This document shows, piece by piece, positions 42,734 to 51,538 of a stretch of 64,000 bases of DNA. The stretch is from Ferruginibacter sp. Lineage in GTDB: Bacteria; Bacteroidota; Bacteroidia; Chitinophagales; Chitinophagaceae. Under the pieces are notes generated by a model. The model did not search any database. It worked only from the letters and a program-made list of their open reading frames with translations, and was not told the DNA's origin. Positions within the stretch are counted from its first letter, which is position 1; the number at the start of each line of letters is the position of its first letter. The stretch covers positions 21,327 to 85,326 of the forward strand of contig JAHBTN010000017.1 of assembly GCA_019638575.1 (NCBI GenBank). Direction: 5' to 3'. The position numbers were made by a program, and so were the translations under genes.

Positions 42734-43369
42734 CTACAGGTTCTTGTATTCGTACAAAGGATCTATATGCGTACCTGCTTTCATTTCATAAACAGGTTTA
42801 ATAATTCCATCGTTTAAACCATAAACCCAACCATGTAAATCGGGCCGTTTATCATTTTGCCAGGCTCTTTGTATGATAGAAGTCTTTGCCAGGTTAAATA
42901 TTTGTTCCTGTACATTCAATTCAACAAGCCGGTCGCATTTTTTTTCTTCATCTTCAATAGCATCCAATTCGCTGCGGTGTATGCGGTGTACATCTTTTAT
43001 ATTGCGAAGCCACATATTTAATACCTGGTTAAAATCATCCGATGTCATAGATGCTTTTACGCCTCCGCAACCATAATGGCCGCAAACAATTACATGTTTT
43101 ACAAAAAGATAGTTAACAGCATAATCCAATACGCTCAATAAATTCACATCAGTATTAATAACAAGGTTGGCAACATTGCGATGTACAAATATTTCGCCGG
43201 GTTGTGTTCCTGTAATTTGGTTGGCCGGTACACGGCTGTCGCTGCATCCTATCCATAAAAATTCAGGTGTTTGCAATTCCGAAAGAGTTTTAAAAAAATC
43301 GGGCTGCTCTTTTACTCTTTCTGCAGCCCATTCTTTATTGTCTTTCAGTAATGTTTCGTATGGAAGCAT
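42734..43369 (-). CDS. can: Beta-class carbonic anhydrase
   Basis: Interconverts CO2 and bicarbonate in the cytoplasm. The 211-residue protein has the zinc ligands Cys42 (WIGCSDSRVPAN), His98 and Cys101 (CGHYGCGGVKAS), with Asp44 and Arg46 as the catalytic dyad, the same numbering as the E. coli enzyme Can. Length is typical of the plant/E. coli type. It is a single minus-strand gene, convergent with sdhB. Confidence 0.96.
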   Translation of the reverse strand: MLPYETLLKDNKEWAAERVKEQPDFFKTLSELQTPEFLWIGCSDSRVPANQITGTQPGEIFVHRNVANLVINTDVNLLSVLDYAVNYLFVKHVIVCGHYGCGGVKASMTSDDFNQVLNMWLRNIKDVHRIHRSELDAIEDEEKKCDRLVELNVQEQIFNLAKTSIIQRAWQNDKRPDLHGWVYGLNDGIIKPVYEMKAGTHIDPLYEYKNL

Positions 43370-43420
43370 AATTGATTGTTTAGTTTTATGGAAAGGCTAA
43401 GTTAGTCTAAACAAAATAAA

Positions 43421-43448
43421 AAATCCATAATACTGCTACTATGGATTT
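43421..43448 (-). terminator. Terminator after the lipoprotein gene at 43473
   Basis: AAATCCATA (43421-43429) pairs with TATGGATTT (43440-43448). A-rich and T-rich flanks on both sides make it potentially bidirectional; on the minus strand it follows the gene stop by about 25 nt. Confidence 0.75.
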
Positions 43449-43472
43449 TTATAATTATACTTTATATTTTTA

Positions 43473-44351
43473 TTATTGAATGATGGGTATCATGCCCCTG
43501 ATGCCCATATCAATTACCTGGTCGCCATTGTTGGGGTCGTAGGTTCCGTTATGGTCCACATCAATCCATTCAAAACTTTTATTGGTGCTAAGCGAAACAA
43601 TGATGTTTATGTCTTTTGTTTCGTTGCCGGTTATAACAAGTGGAGATGCAAACTGCCCTGTAACAACGCATGAACCTTGCGGTATGGGAGAACTGGCGAA
43701 AATAGGATTTGGTACAGTAGTAGCACCCGGCGGCGCCTGCCCGGTAGTTAAAAATCCAATGCCCGATACTTTTCCTTCCAATCCCCAATAACCTTGTAGT
43801 TTATTAGCATTTACTGTTACTGTAGAATCTTTTACTTTATAATTTTTTAAATAAGTGTTGAAACCAATGAACGATGCTAATGTAGCATCAATGGTTTGCC
43901 CTAATGCATTTACATAAATATTATAATTCTGGTAGGCCAGCGAAACACGAAGCCATGAATAGCTGCCAGCCGCAAAACTTTTTACAGGCACACTCAAAAA
44001 AACCTGGTTGTTGCCCGCAAATTTTGAGTTATCAAAATCAATGGCATTGGCTCCGCCGGTTGTTACTTCGGGCGCCCTGTACAAGATGGCTCCTTTGCCC
44101 AATGCAGTAAAAGCATCAGGCGCCAGTTCCACATAATGTGAACTCATGCTGTTAAAACGAGGAGATTGGCCTGCATTGCCCGCAGGCATTGGCGAGGGTT
44201 GCCCAATGGCATTAAGCCTTACTTGCGTACTGTCGAATTTAAAAATGAAATTTACATTAGCTGTTCCTGTACCATTGTTGTTATCAACTTCTTTTTGACA
44301 GGAAGCAAATGTGATGCCGGCAATTGCCATTGCTAAGATGGAAAGTTTCAT
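43473..44351 (-). CDS. Lipoprotein of unknown function
   Basis: This 292-residue protein has a signal peptide ending in a lipobox (AGITFASCQKE, Cys18). The mature part is beta-rich and Asn/Gly-rich, reading as an immunoglobulin-like or DUF4397-like envelope protein with no catalytic motif. Near the C terminus DVDHNGTYDPNNGDQVIDMG has a Ca2+-binding look (Dx(D/N)xDG-like). I recognise no family. Confidence 0.7.
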   Translation of the reverse strand: MKLSILAMAIAGITFASCQKEVDNNNGTGTANVNFIFKFDSTQVRLNAIGQPSPMPAGNAGQSPRFNSMSSHYVELAPDAFTALGKGAILYRAPEVTTGGANAIDFDNSKFAGNNQVFLSVPVKSFAAGSYSWLRVSLAYQNYNIYVNALGQTIDATLASFIGFNTYLKNYKVKDSTVTVNANKLQGYWGLEGKVSGIGFLTTGQAPPGATTVPNPIFASSPIPQGSCVVTGQFASPLVITGNETKDINIIVSLSTNKSFEWIDVDHNGTYDPNNGDQVIDMGIRGMIPIIQ

Positions 44352-44400
44352 AATGATGGTTTTGTGGGCTAACGGCTTGGTGAAAAATATTATTGTACAA

Positions 44401-45417
44401 TTATAAGGCTTCCAGTACTGCCAATAACTTTTTTAGCATTTCTTTAGTAAAATCCAAATGCGTTACCATCCTTACCTGTGTTGCTGAAATAGGCAGGCAA
44501 AGTATATCCTGTTGTGAAAGTGATTTACAGAATTCGCTTGCAGTATATTGTTCGGTTATTTCAAAAATGATGATATTGGTTTCTACAGGCATTATACTGC
44601 CAATAAAACTTTTTTTACTTAAAGCTGTAGCAATTTCTTTTGCATGCTGATGATCCTGTGCCAGCCTTTCTATATTATTCTCAAGTGCATAAATACTGGC
44701 AGCAGCTAAATATCCTGCCTGTCGCATTCCTCCGCCAAAAACTTTACGTACACGCCTTGCTTTTTTTATAAAATCATTTTTACCTAACAGTAAACTACCA
44801 ACCGGCGTACCCATACCCTTACTTAGGCAAACAGAAATACTATCAAAAACTTCACCGTACTGCCGGGCTGTTTCATTTTTTGCAATCAATGCATTCCATA
44901 ATCTTGCACCATCCAAATGAAGTGAAAGCCCATGTTGTAAACAGGTTTCTTTTATTTTTTTTATTTCAGAAAAATCGTAGCAACTGCCGCCGCCACGGTT
45001 GGCTGTATTTTCTATACACACCAAACTTGTTCTTGCTTTATGTACATCATCAGGATTGATGGATGCTTTCACCTGTTCTGCTGTTATTCTTCCCCTGTCG
45101 CCATCAATAGCTTTTACCTGGCTGGCACTGTTAAATGCAATACCGCCGCCTTCGTAAATATATACATGGCTTAGCTTGTCGCAAATAACTTCATCACCCG
45201 GTTGGGTATGGCAGTTTATGGCAATTTGATTGGTCATGGTGCCGCTTGGACAAAACAAAGCAGCGGGCATACCAAACATTTCTGATGCCATTGCTTCCAG
45301 TTTGTTAACTGAGGGGTCTTCGCCAAAAACATCATCGCCAACGGGCGCCTTAAACATGGCTTCCAGCATGGCTGCCGTTGGTTTGGTAAAGGTGTCGGAA
45401 CGTAAATCGATTATCAT
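44401..45417 (-). CDS. ltaE: Low-specificity L-threonine aldolase
   Basis: PLP enzyme splitting threonine or allo-threonine into glycine and acetaldehyde. The 338-residue protein has the family opening DLRSDTFTKPTAAMLEAMFKAPVGDDVFGEDPSVNKLE, SGTMTNQIAI, LHLDGARLWNA and the Schiff-base Lys in SVCLSKGMGTPVGSLL. The C-terminal small domain is complete. TATATTTA lies 4 nt before the ATG as a near-consensus -7 box. Confidence 0.94.
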   Translation of the reverse strand: MIIDLRSDTFTKPTAAMLEAMFKAPVGDDVFGEDPSVNKLEAMASEMFGMPAALFCPSGTMTNQIAINCHTQPGDEVICDKLSHVYIYEGGGIAFNSASQVKAIDGDRGRITAEQVKASINPDDVHKARTSLVCIENTANRGGGSCYDFSEIKKIKETCLQHGLSLHLDGARLWNALIAKNETARQYGEVFDSISVCLSKGMGTPVGSLLLGKNDFIKKARRVRKVFGGGMRQAGYLAAASIYALENNIERLAQDHQHAKEIATALSKKSFIGSIMPVETNIIIFEITEQYTASEFCKSLSQQDILCLPISATQVRMVTHLDFTKEMLKKLLAVLEAL

Positions 45418-45516
45418 CAGTTAAATATAAGAAATCGTTTGTAACCTGTATGGATGGATAATAAACATTTTCAGATAACCATCATAATGAATTACCTGTA
45501 AAAAAAATGAAGCCAA

Positions 45517-46431
45517 TCATTCTTTTCGCTTTTCAAGAAAAACTTCAGCCATCATGCACCTTGCACTGCCGCCACCTGCTGTTTCTATTGTATGTAATGG
45601 CGCATGGATGATACGATTAAATTTTTCAAGTTTTTCCCTTTGAAGTGTATTTAAAGAATAATATGCCTGTGTTGACATTACCAGCAGCAATTCATCTTCT
45701 GTTGTTTTAACCTGCAGCATATTGCCGGCAAATTGCTGCAATTGTGCAAAAGTTATCTCTATAATTTCTTTACCTGTTTTTTGTAAAGAAGATATGAGTT
45801 TGTTTTTTTCTTTTACATCGGTAATGGATGCCAGGCAAACTACGGCATAATTATCCGCCACACACATCATCACATTAGTATGATAGATGAGTACATCAGT
45901 TTCATCTGTTGCTGTAAAACTAACAGCCGTATAACCGGCAATGTTGCAAAAATCGTTCAGTAATTTATCATTGGTACGGGGCGATAAACAGGCATAAGCA
46001 ATCTTATTCACCCTGTCGAGCACCATGCTGCCTGTTCCTTCTAAAAAAATATTTTCATTTTCTGAAATGCTGATATCTTTTATTTCTGTAACAATGAATT
46101 TGTTTTTAATCACATCAAGAACAGATGTTTTTCTTTCTTGCCGGCGGTTTACAGCAAACATGGGGTATAAAAAAACTAAACCGCTTTCATGAAACGATAT
46201 CCAGTTGTTGGGGAAGATGGAATCGGGAGTAAATGGCTCGGCAGTATCTTCCACAACCGTTACATCAACTTTATTATTTTGTAATAATTGTACAAATACA
46301 TCAAATTCTTCTACAGCTTTTTGTTGTGTGCCATCACCGGTATCTGTTTGAAAACTGTTATTAACCGCAGTTTGGGCATTGTAGCCAAAATTTACGGGCC
46401 TAATCATCAGTAAGTGTTTGCTGTTTTGCAT
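45517..46431 (-). CDS. ctlX: Citrulline-hydrolase CtlX-type amidinotransferase-fold protein
   Basis: This 304-residue protein is from the guanidino-group-modifying superfamily. LLMIRPVNFGYNAQTAVNNSFQ opens it, PDSIFPNNWISFHESGLVFLYPMFAVNRRQERK holds the substrate-binding Asn/Asp positions, and the catalytic Cys lies in TAGGGSARCMMAEVF near the C terminus. This pattern fits CtlX, which converts citrulline to ornithine. Arginase lies two genes upstream in the same run, supporting a role in arginine/citrulline breakdown. The gap to the DUF1684 gene is 3 bp. Confidence 0.82.
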   Translation of the reverse strand: MQNSKHLLMIRPVNFGYNAQTAVNNSFQTDTGDGTQQKAVEEFDVFVQLLQNNKVDVTVVEDTAEPFTPDSIFPNNWISFHESGLVFLYPMFAVNRRQERKTSVLDVIKNKFIVTEIKDISISENENIFLEGTGSMVLDRVNKIAYACLSPRTNDKLLNDFCNIAGYTAVSFTATDETDVLIYHTNVMMCVADNYAVVCLASITDVKEKNKLISSLQKTGKEIIEITFAQLQQFAGNMLQVKTTEDELLLVMSTQAYYSLNTLQREKLEKFNRIIHAPLHTIETAGGGSARCMMAEVFLEKRKE

Positions 46432-46434
46432 GTA

Positions 46435-47028
46435 TTAATGGCCTTTAGCAAAGTTCATTTCCCCGGCTTTAATGGCTACAGATAAAAAATTTTCCCTGGG
46501 CGGAATGGGGCATTTATAATTGGGCGAATAAGCACAATAAGGGTTGTATGCTTTGTTGAAATCAAGTTGTAATTGATTGTTGTGTATCTCATCCTTGTAA
46601 AACTCAAGGTATCGGCCGCTGCCATAACTTTCATCACCCGATGTAGCATCGGTAAAAGGTACAAATAAGTAGTCTTTGTATTTTTCTGTCTGCATCAGAT
46701 CCTTGCTTTGGTATACAAACAATTGGTAAGCATTTCCATCAATTTTAAAATCAAGCCTTCCGTATTTATAATAATGTTTTTTGGTTTTGGCAGATGTGGT
46801 CATGGTAAAACCAATGCTGTCGTTAATTTTTTCAAAACTGCATTGTACATCGTATTTTTCATCAATGGGGAAAAACCTGAAATATTTCCTGTCTTTTCCT
46901 TTAACCACTTCATGTGTTTCTACATAATTTTTTTGATATGCCTTAATGCTTTTAATATAATCTGTTTGCTGTGCTGATGCAAAAGAACATAGTAAAATAA
47001 AAATGATTAATAGAAAATCCTTCTTCAT
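46435..47028 (-). CDS. DUF1684 protein, exported
   Basis: This 197-residue protein has an N-terminal signal peptide (FLLIIFILLCSFASAQQ). The rest matches DUF1684: YLFVPFTDATSGDESYGSGRYLEF, then DFNKAYNPYCAYSPNYKCPIPPRENFLSVAIKAGE, which are its hallmark motifs. Function is unknown. It lies between arginase (10 bp) and ctlX (3 bp), so the three are one operon. Confidence 0.88.
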   Translation of the reverse strand: MKKDFLLIIFILLCSFASAQQTDYIKSIKAYQKNYVETHEVVKGKDRKYFRFFPIDEKYDVQCSFEKINDSIGFTMTTSAKTKKHYYKYGRLDFKIDGNAYQLFVYQSKDLMQTEKYKDYLFVPFTDATSGDESYGSGRYLEFYKDEIHNNQLQLDFNKAYNPYCAYSPNYKCPIPPRENFLSVAIKAGEMNFAKGH

Positions 47029-47037
47029 AAAATTGTT

Positions 47038-47985
47038 TTAATTCATCATCAATACATTCACGCTGCGTTGTAAAATATTAAAAGCTATTTCGGCCATCAG
47101 GTTTTCTTTATCGAGGGTAGGGTTTACTTCTGTAATTTCAAAACAGCAAATCTTTCGGTTTTGCATAAATTTACTGATGATATCTTCGGCTTCCCGTTCA
47201 CGTAAGCCGTTGCTTACAGGTGTTCCGGTGCCTTTTGAAATGGAAGAGTCAAGGCTGTCTACATCAAAACTCAGGTAAATATCGGTGCAATCACTTAAAT
47301 GCCGCAGTGCTTTACGGCATACATTTTCGGCGCCGGTACGTCTTACTTCCGATGTAGTAATCACCTTCATACCATATTTATCTATCAAATGTTTTTCTTC
47401 TTTTTCAAAATCCCGTAACGAAATAAATACAACATCTTCAGGCAATACTTTCTGGTTTATCTTACCTATTGATTTCAATTGGTCCCATTGTTTGGCCGTT
47501 TTTTCATCAAGGTCGTGCACTTTCATTTCTATATTGTCTTCGGCAATAGAAGCAGCCATAGGCATACCATGTATATTGCCCGATGGAGTGGTGTATGGTG
47601 TGTGCAGGTCGGCGTGGGCATCAATCCAAATTACACCAAGTTTGCTTTTTGGTTTTGCCATTTTAATACCGGCAATAGTGCCACCTGCATTACTATGATC
47701 GCCACTGAGTATAACAGGAAAAAAATGACTTTTGATAGAATCGGCTACAGCCTTACTTATCCTTTCGTACATAGTTACCATGCCCTGCATACGCTTTGCA
47801 TAGGGCGATTGTATGGGTTCGTACAGCAGTTTATTTTCGTCTTCAATTTTCTCAGTAGGAAAATGTACAAAGAAGTTGCTCATAAAATCGAGCGCTGCAA
47901 TTTTTATAGCATCAATACCCAGGCTGGCGCCACGGGTACCGGCTCCAATTTCGGATGGTACTTCAATTATTTTTATATTCTTCAT
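47038..47985 (-). CDS. Arginase
   Basis: Hydrolyses L-arginine to ornithine and urea with two Mn2+ ions. The metal motifs of the ureohydrolase family are visible: SGDHSNAGGT, WIDAHADLHTP and SFDVDSLDSS, with GNIHGMPMAA after the second. I start at ATG 47985 (MKNIKIIEVPSEIGAGTRGA), giving 315 residues; the frame reaches 48027 but the extra 14 residues are not family-like. Agmatinase or formimidoylglutamase cannot be excluded outright, but the N-terminal EIGAGTRGASLG form favours arginase. It heads the operon with DUF1684 and ctlX. Confidence 0.88.
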   Translation of the reverse strand: MKNIKIIEVPSEIGAGTRGASLGIDAIKIAALDFMSNFFVHFPTEKIEDENKLLYEPIQSPYAKRMQGMVTMYERISKAVADSIKSHFFPVILSGDHSNAGGTIAGIKMAKPKSKLGVIWIDAHADLHTPYTTPSGNIHGMPMAASIAEDNIEMKVHDLDEKTAKQWDQLKSIGKINQKVLPEDVVFISLRDFEKEEKHLIDKYGMKVITTSEVRRTGAENVCRKALRHLSDCTDIYLSFDVDSLDSSISKGTGTPVSNGLREREAEDIISKFMQNRKICCFEITEVNPTLDKENLMAEIAFNILQRSVNVLMMN

Positions 47986-48250
47986 ATAGCTCAAACGGAC
48001 AGTTTTGCTGCCTGTTGTGAAAGTCAAATTTACAACTTTCCTTTTTAAGCTATTAGCGTTGAAAAGTATATTGAGTTTTAATGGATATTTAAAAGTGAGA
48101 TTGAGAAATGCAATGTATTAAAGGTATTATCAAACCGTTTACAACAATAAATTGCTAATCCATCCGTTTAAAAATTGTAATAATCAAGCCAGCCAAATAA
48201 TTATTAACTAAAAAAAATTAAACTAAGTTTGTTTGTGCTTGATTTAAAAA
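47986..48250. other. Intergenic stretch without visible genes
   Basis: AT-rich spacer between the arginase start and the ndk terminator. It should contain the promoter of the arginase operon on the minus strand, but no box reaches consensus. I see no open frame worth reporting. Confidence 0.4.
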
Positions 48251-48274
48251 ATGCCCCTGGAAAGTCAGGGGCAT
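48251..48274 (-). terminator. Terminator of ndk
   Basis: ATGCCCCTG (48251-48259) pairs with CAGGGGCAT (48266-48274). On the minus strand TTTTT follows. Confidence 0.9.
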
Positions 48275-48298
48275 TGCATTATATTCAAAATTGTTGTA

Positions 48299-48715
48299 TT
48301 AAAACTGTTCAAGTTTGCTAAAGAAAAAATCACCTTCTATAACAGCATTTTCATTACTATCGCTGCCATGAATGGCATTTTCGCCGATAGAAGAAGCATA
48401 TAATTTACGGATGGTACCTTCTGCTGCTTCGGCAGGATTAGTAGCTCCAATTAGTTTACGAAAATCTTCTACCGCATTTTCTTTTTCAAGTATAGCTGCG
48501 GTGATGGGACCACTGCTCATAAAATTTACCAGTTCGGCATAAAAAGGGCGTGCAGCATGTACAGCATAAAATTCGCCGGCTTTTTCGGCACTCAGCTTAG
48601 TTGTCTTCATGGCTACTATACGAAAACCAGCTGCATTAATCATTTGTAAGATAGCGCCGGTATTATTTTTTTTGGTTGCATCCGGCTTAATCATTGTGAA
48701 TGTCCTGTTACTCAT
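48299..48715 (-). CDS. ndk: Nucleoside diphosphate kinase
   Basis: Equilibrates nucleoside di- and triphosphates through a phosphohistidine. The 138-residue protein has [69 protein letters not shown] and the active His in [18 protein letters not shown]. Length is typical. It is a single gene between the arginase operon and the divergent DHH gene. Confidence 0.98.
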   Translation of the reverse strand: MSNRTFTMIKPDATKKNNTGAILQMINAAGFRIVAMKTTKLSAEKAGEFYAVHAARPFYAELVNFMSSGPITAAILEKENAVEDFRKLIGATNPAEAAEGTIRKLYASSIGENAIHGSDSNENAVIEGDFFFSKLEQF

Positions 48716-48818
48716 TTTTTCTTTTTTTTAGGCCGCAAAGATAGGTGCTGATTTGGGATTTTAAATTTTTGAAACCAGGAATACTTTAAAAATATGCTAT
48801 ATAAACGGCCCTAAGTGT

Positions 48819-48846
48819 TTTGTATGCTGATTTTGCCCTACTTTTG
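48819..48846 (+). promoter_or_regulatory. Promoter for the DHH phosphoesterase gene
   Basis: TTTG (48819-48822), 16 bp, then TACTTTTG (48839-48846). The -7 box is full consensus; the spacer is shorter than the usual 19. The predicted start is about 48852, giving a leader of roughly 4 nt before ATG 48856. The TTG at 48820 would lie upstream of the transcript. Confidence 0.6.
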
Positions 48847-48855
48847 CGCCGCTTT

Positions 48856-49875
48856 ATGCAGCCAATTAAAAATATATTCCCTTTATTAACACAGCCAAAG
48901 GATGTGGTGATAACCATGCATCAAAAACCCGATGGCGATGCCATGGGATCTACATTGGCATTATATCATTTCTTAAATAAATTAGGGCATACCTGTACCG
49001 TTATATCGCCTACCAACTGGGCTTCGTTTTTAAACTGGATGCCCGGTTGCAAGCAGGTGATAGATTACGAATCGCAACCGGCAAAAGCCGATTTGCTTAT
49101 TGATATGGCCGATTGGATTTTTTGCCTTGATTTTAATGTACTCAGCCGTACCAAGCGTATGGAAGAGAAATTAAAAAATGCAAAAGGGCTTCGTGTTTTA
49201 ATTGATCACCACCGTGAACCTCAAACCGAAGTTTTTACATATGGCATCAGTGATGTAAACAAAAGCTCTACTGCCGAAATGGTTTATGATTTCATGGTTG
49301 CATCGGGCCATGCCAATTTAATTGATGCTACTATTGGCGAATGTTTGTATGCAGGCGTTATGACTGATACAGGTTCATTTCGTTTTCCATCTACAACTGC
49401 AAGCGTACATAAAATGGTTGCCCATTTAAAAGAAATAGGACTTGAACATAGCCATGTGCATGAAGAGTTGTTTGATAATTTCCTGGAAGAAAGGTTTAGG
49501 TTTATAGGGCATGTGCTTTTAAACAGGATGGAAGTTTTTTATGAATATAATACAGCGCTTATCAGCATTCCTCAAAACGATTTAATTAAATACAATGTAA
49601 AAACAGGCGATACAGAGGGCCTGGTGAATTATCCATTAAGTATATCGGGAATAAAGCTTGCAGCTGTGATTATAGACAGGGGAGAAGAACGTAAGAGCTC
49701 GTTTAGAAGCAAGGGTGGTTTTGATGTGAATACATTTGCACGTAAATATTTTAACGGTGGCGGCCATTTTAATGCCGCCGGCGGTTTTAATAAAGAACCA
49801 CTTGAAGAAGTAGTAAACAAGTTTAAGGCTGCTATAAAAGAAAATGCAAGCCAGTTAAGCAGTTATCAATTTTAA
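48856..49875 (+). CDS. DHH/DHHA1 phosphoesterase, NrnA-like
   Basis: Oligoribonuclease or pAp-phosphatase-type enzyme, 339 residues. The DHH motifs are MHQKPDGDAMGST, CLDFN, DHHREPQTE, TDTGSF and the DHHA1 motif NGGGHFNAAGGF near the C terminus, in the order of NrnA. I choose ATG 48856 (MQPIKNIFPLL) over the TTG at 48820 because the consensus promoter lies between them. The FKBP lipoprotein gene follows 17 bp downstream. Confidence 0.92.
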   Translation: MQPIKNIFPLLTQPKDVVITMHQKPDGDAMGSTLALYHFLNKLGHTCTVISPTNWASFLNWMPGCKQVIDYESQPAKADLLIDMADWIFCLDFNVLSRTKRMEEKLKNAKGLRVLIDHHREPQTEVFTYGISDVNKSSTAEMVYDFMVASGHANLIDATIGECLYAGVMTDTGSFRFPSTTASVHKMVAHLKEIGLEHSHVHEELFDNFLEERFRFIGHVLLNRMEVFYEYNTALISIPQNDLIKYNVKTGDTEGLVNYPLSISGIKLAAVIIDRGEERKSSFRSKGGFDVNTFARKYFNGGGHFNAAGGFNKEPLEEVVNKFKAAIKENASQLSSYQF

Positions 49876-49892
49876 AAACAATAAAACACACA

Positions 49893-50930
49893 ATGAAAAA
49901 GTTTTTTTATCTATCAGTATTTTGTGTATCGGCATTAGCAGCCTGTACCGGCGCTTTCACTAAAACAAAAGATGGCGTTGAGTATAAAATTATATCCAAA
50001 GGCGAAGGCAAAACCGTTGGGTATGGTAATTTTATTCAGATGCATATCAAACAGGTTTACAATAATGGTACAAAAGATACCATACTGTTGGATACAAGGG
50101 AGATGATGCCAAGGATACAGGTTTTTGACTCTATAAACACACCACTTACATACTACTTGATATTAAGTAAGATGAAAAAAGGCGACAGCCTGGTATTAAG
50201 ATCACTTACCGATTCAGTTTATAAAAGAAATATACAGGAGATGCCTCCTTTTATGAAGAAGGGTAAATATTTATATACGCTGGTGAAAATGGTGAATATT
50301 TTTGAAAACCAGCAGCAGGCAGATAGTGCTAATAAGGCCGAAAGAGCGATAGCCAAACCACTTATGTATAAAAAACAAATAGAAGAAATTGAAAAAGACC
50401 TGGCAACAAAAAAGCAACAGGCAGAAAAAGATGATAAACTCATACAGGAATACCTTACCAGGAATAATATAAAGGCACAAAAAACCAAATGGGGCACTTA
50501 TATAGCTTTTACATCAGAAGGTACCGGCGAAAAATTAAATTCGGATAATATTGCTGTATTAAATTACACAGGCAGAACTTTAGACAGTGGTAAGGTTTTT
50601 GACAGTAATACTGATCCTAAATTCCAGCACGTAGAACCTTTGGAAGTAAACCTGGGACAGTTTGGTGGAATGATTTTAGGCTTTACAGATGCTTTACTGC
50701 AGATGAAAAAAGGTACTAAGGCAACTATATATATTCCATCGGTATTGGCTTATGGTGCTACAGGAAGGGGAGAAAACATAAAACCAAATGAAAATTTAAT
50801 TTTTGATATTGAAGTTACTGATGCTACCACCGAAGAAGAAGCAATTGCTAAACAACAGGCATTGCAGGATAAGATGATACAGGAACAAAAAAGAGTAGCC
50901 GATAGTTTACAAAAAGCTTCAAAAAAATAA
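49893..50930 (+). CDS. FKBP-type isomerase lipoprotein with two FKBP-like domains
   Basis: This 345-residue envelope protein has a signal peptide with lipobox (CVSALAACTGAF, Cys18). The first domain (residues about 25-135) looks like a degraded FKBP fold: KDGVEYKIISKGEGKTVGYGNFIQMHIKQVYNNGT. A charged helix-rich linker (AKPLMYKKQIEEIEKDLATKKQQAEK) leads to a complete FKBP domain (KTKWGTYIAFTSEGTGEKL to PNENLIFDIEVTDA). A basic, Gln-rich tail follows. It is probably co-transcribed with the DHH gene. Confidence 0.88.
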   Translation: MKKFFYLSVFCVSALAACTGAFTKTKDGVEYKIISKGEGKTVGYGNFIQMHIKQVYNNGTKDTILLDTREMMPRIQVFDSINTPLTYYLILSKMKKGDSLVLRSLTDSVYKRNIQEMPPFMKKGKYLYTLVKMVNIFENQQQADSANKAERAIAKPLMYKKQIEEIEKDLATKKQQAEKDDKLIQEYLTRNNIKAQKTKWGTYIAFTSEGTGEKLNSDNIAVLNYTGRTLDSGKVFDSNTDPKFQHVEPLEVNLGQFGGMILGFTDALLQMKKGTKATIYIPSVLAYGATGRGENIKPNENLIFDIEVTDATTEEEAIAKQQALQDKMIQEQKRVADSLQKASKK

Positions 50931-50960
50931 ACTTAGCAGAAGCAGTAAAAACTTTTTTAA

Positions 50961-50986
50961 AAGGCTCAATCCACAGATTGGGCCTT
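50961..50986 (+). terminator. Rho-independent terminator after the FKBP gene
   Basis: AAGGCTCAATC (50961-50971) pairs with GATTGGGCCTT (50976-50986), one G-U pair, followed by TTTA. Confidence 0.85.
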
Positions 50987-51036
50987 TTTATTTACTGTGG
51001 ATTTACATTCGTTTAAATAAAATTAACTTTGCATTT

Positions 51037-51460
51037 TATCAGCCGGGTTATCGTTCTTCATTTTTTGAGGAAAGGAAAGTCCGGACAGCAAAGGGCCATA
51101 CACCGGTTAATTGCCGGCTCCCTGTAAAAGGGAAGAGATAGTGCCACAGAAAATAACCTCCCAAATTTTGGGAAAGGGTGAAAATGTGAGGTAAGAGCTC
51201 ACAGGTTTTTGCAGTAATGCATTTACCGGGTAAACCTTGTATGCTGTAATGCCACGTAAATTCCGGTTTTGCTTTCGGTTGAATTTTTTCAATTGCACTG
51301 CAAAGTTAGCTGCCCGTTAACAACATCGTATGATGTGCCGGGAAGGGTAGGCAGCAAGATTGTAACAGTAATGTTGCAGCCAGATAAATGATAACCGGGT
51401 TGCTTTTATGCATTTACCTCTGTATAAAACAACTTACAGAATCCGGCTTACAGGCTGATA
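51037..51460 (+). ncRNA. rnpB: RNase P RNA, bacterial type A
   Basis: Catalytic RNA that matures tRNA 5' ends. The P1 helix pairs TATCAGCC (51037-51044) with GGCTGATA (51453-51460) perfectly. The conserved 5' core GGAAAGTCCGGACAGCA (about 51073) and the 3' core ACAGAATCCGGCTTA (51436-51450) form P4. The stretch GGGTAGGCAGCAAG near 51345 and GTAACAGTAATG near 51362 also match the conserved core. The ends are set by P1, giving about 424 nt. No ORF spans it. A hairpin follows at 51473-51513. Confidence 0.95.
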
Positions 51461-51472
51461 AAATTTTATTTT

Positions 51473-51513
51473 TTGCCGGGAAGTATTGGGTTAAAAACCT
51501 TGTTTCCCGGCAA
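51473..51513. terminator. Hairpin after rnpB, shared with the convergent hydrolase gene
   Basis: TTGCCGGGAA (51473-51482) pairs with TTCCCGGCAA (51504-51513), a perfect 10-bp stem with a 21-nt loop and TTTT after it. It lies between the end of rnpB and the end of the minus-strand gene at 51539, so it can serve both. Confidence 0.75.
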
Positions 51514-51538
51514 TTTTAATTATACAATGTTTTAAAAA

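Noticed and set aside
47986-48027. Longer arginase N terminus
   Set aside because: The extra 14 residues are not family-like; ATG 47985 opens directly at the conserved start.
47479-48048. Plus-strand 189-codon frame opposite arginase
   Set aside because: Antisense shadow; the arginase motifs on the other strand are unambiguous.
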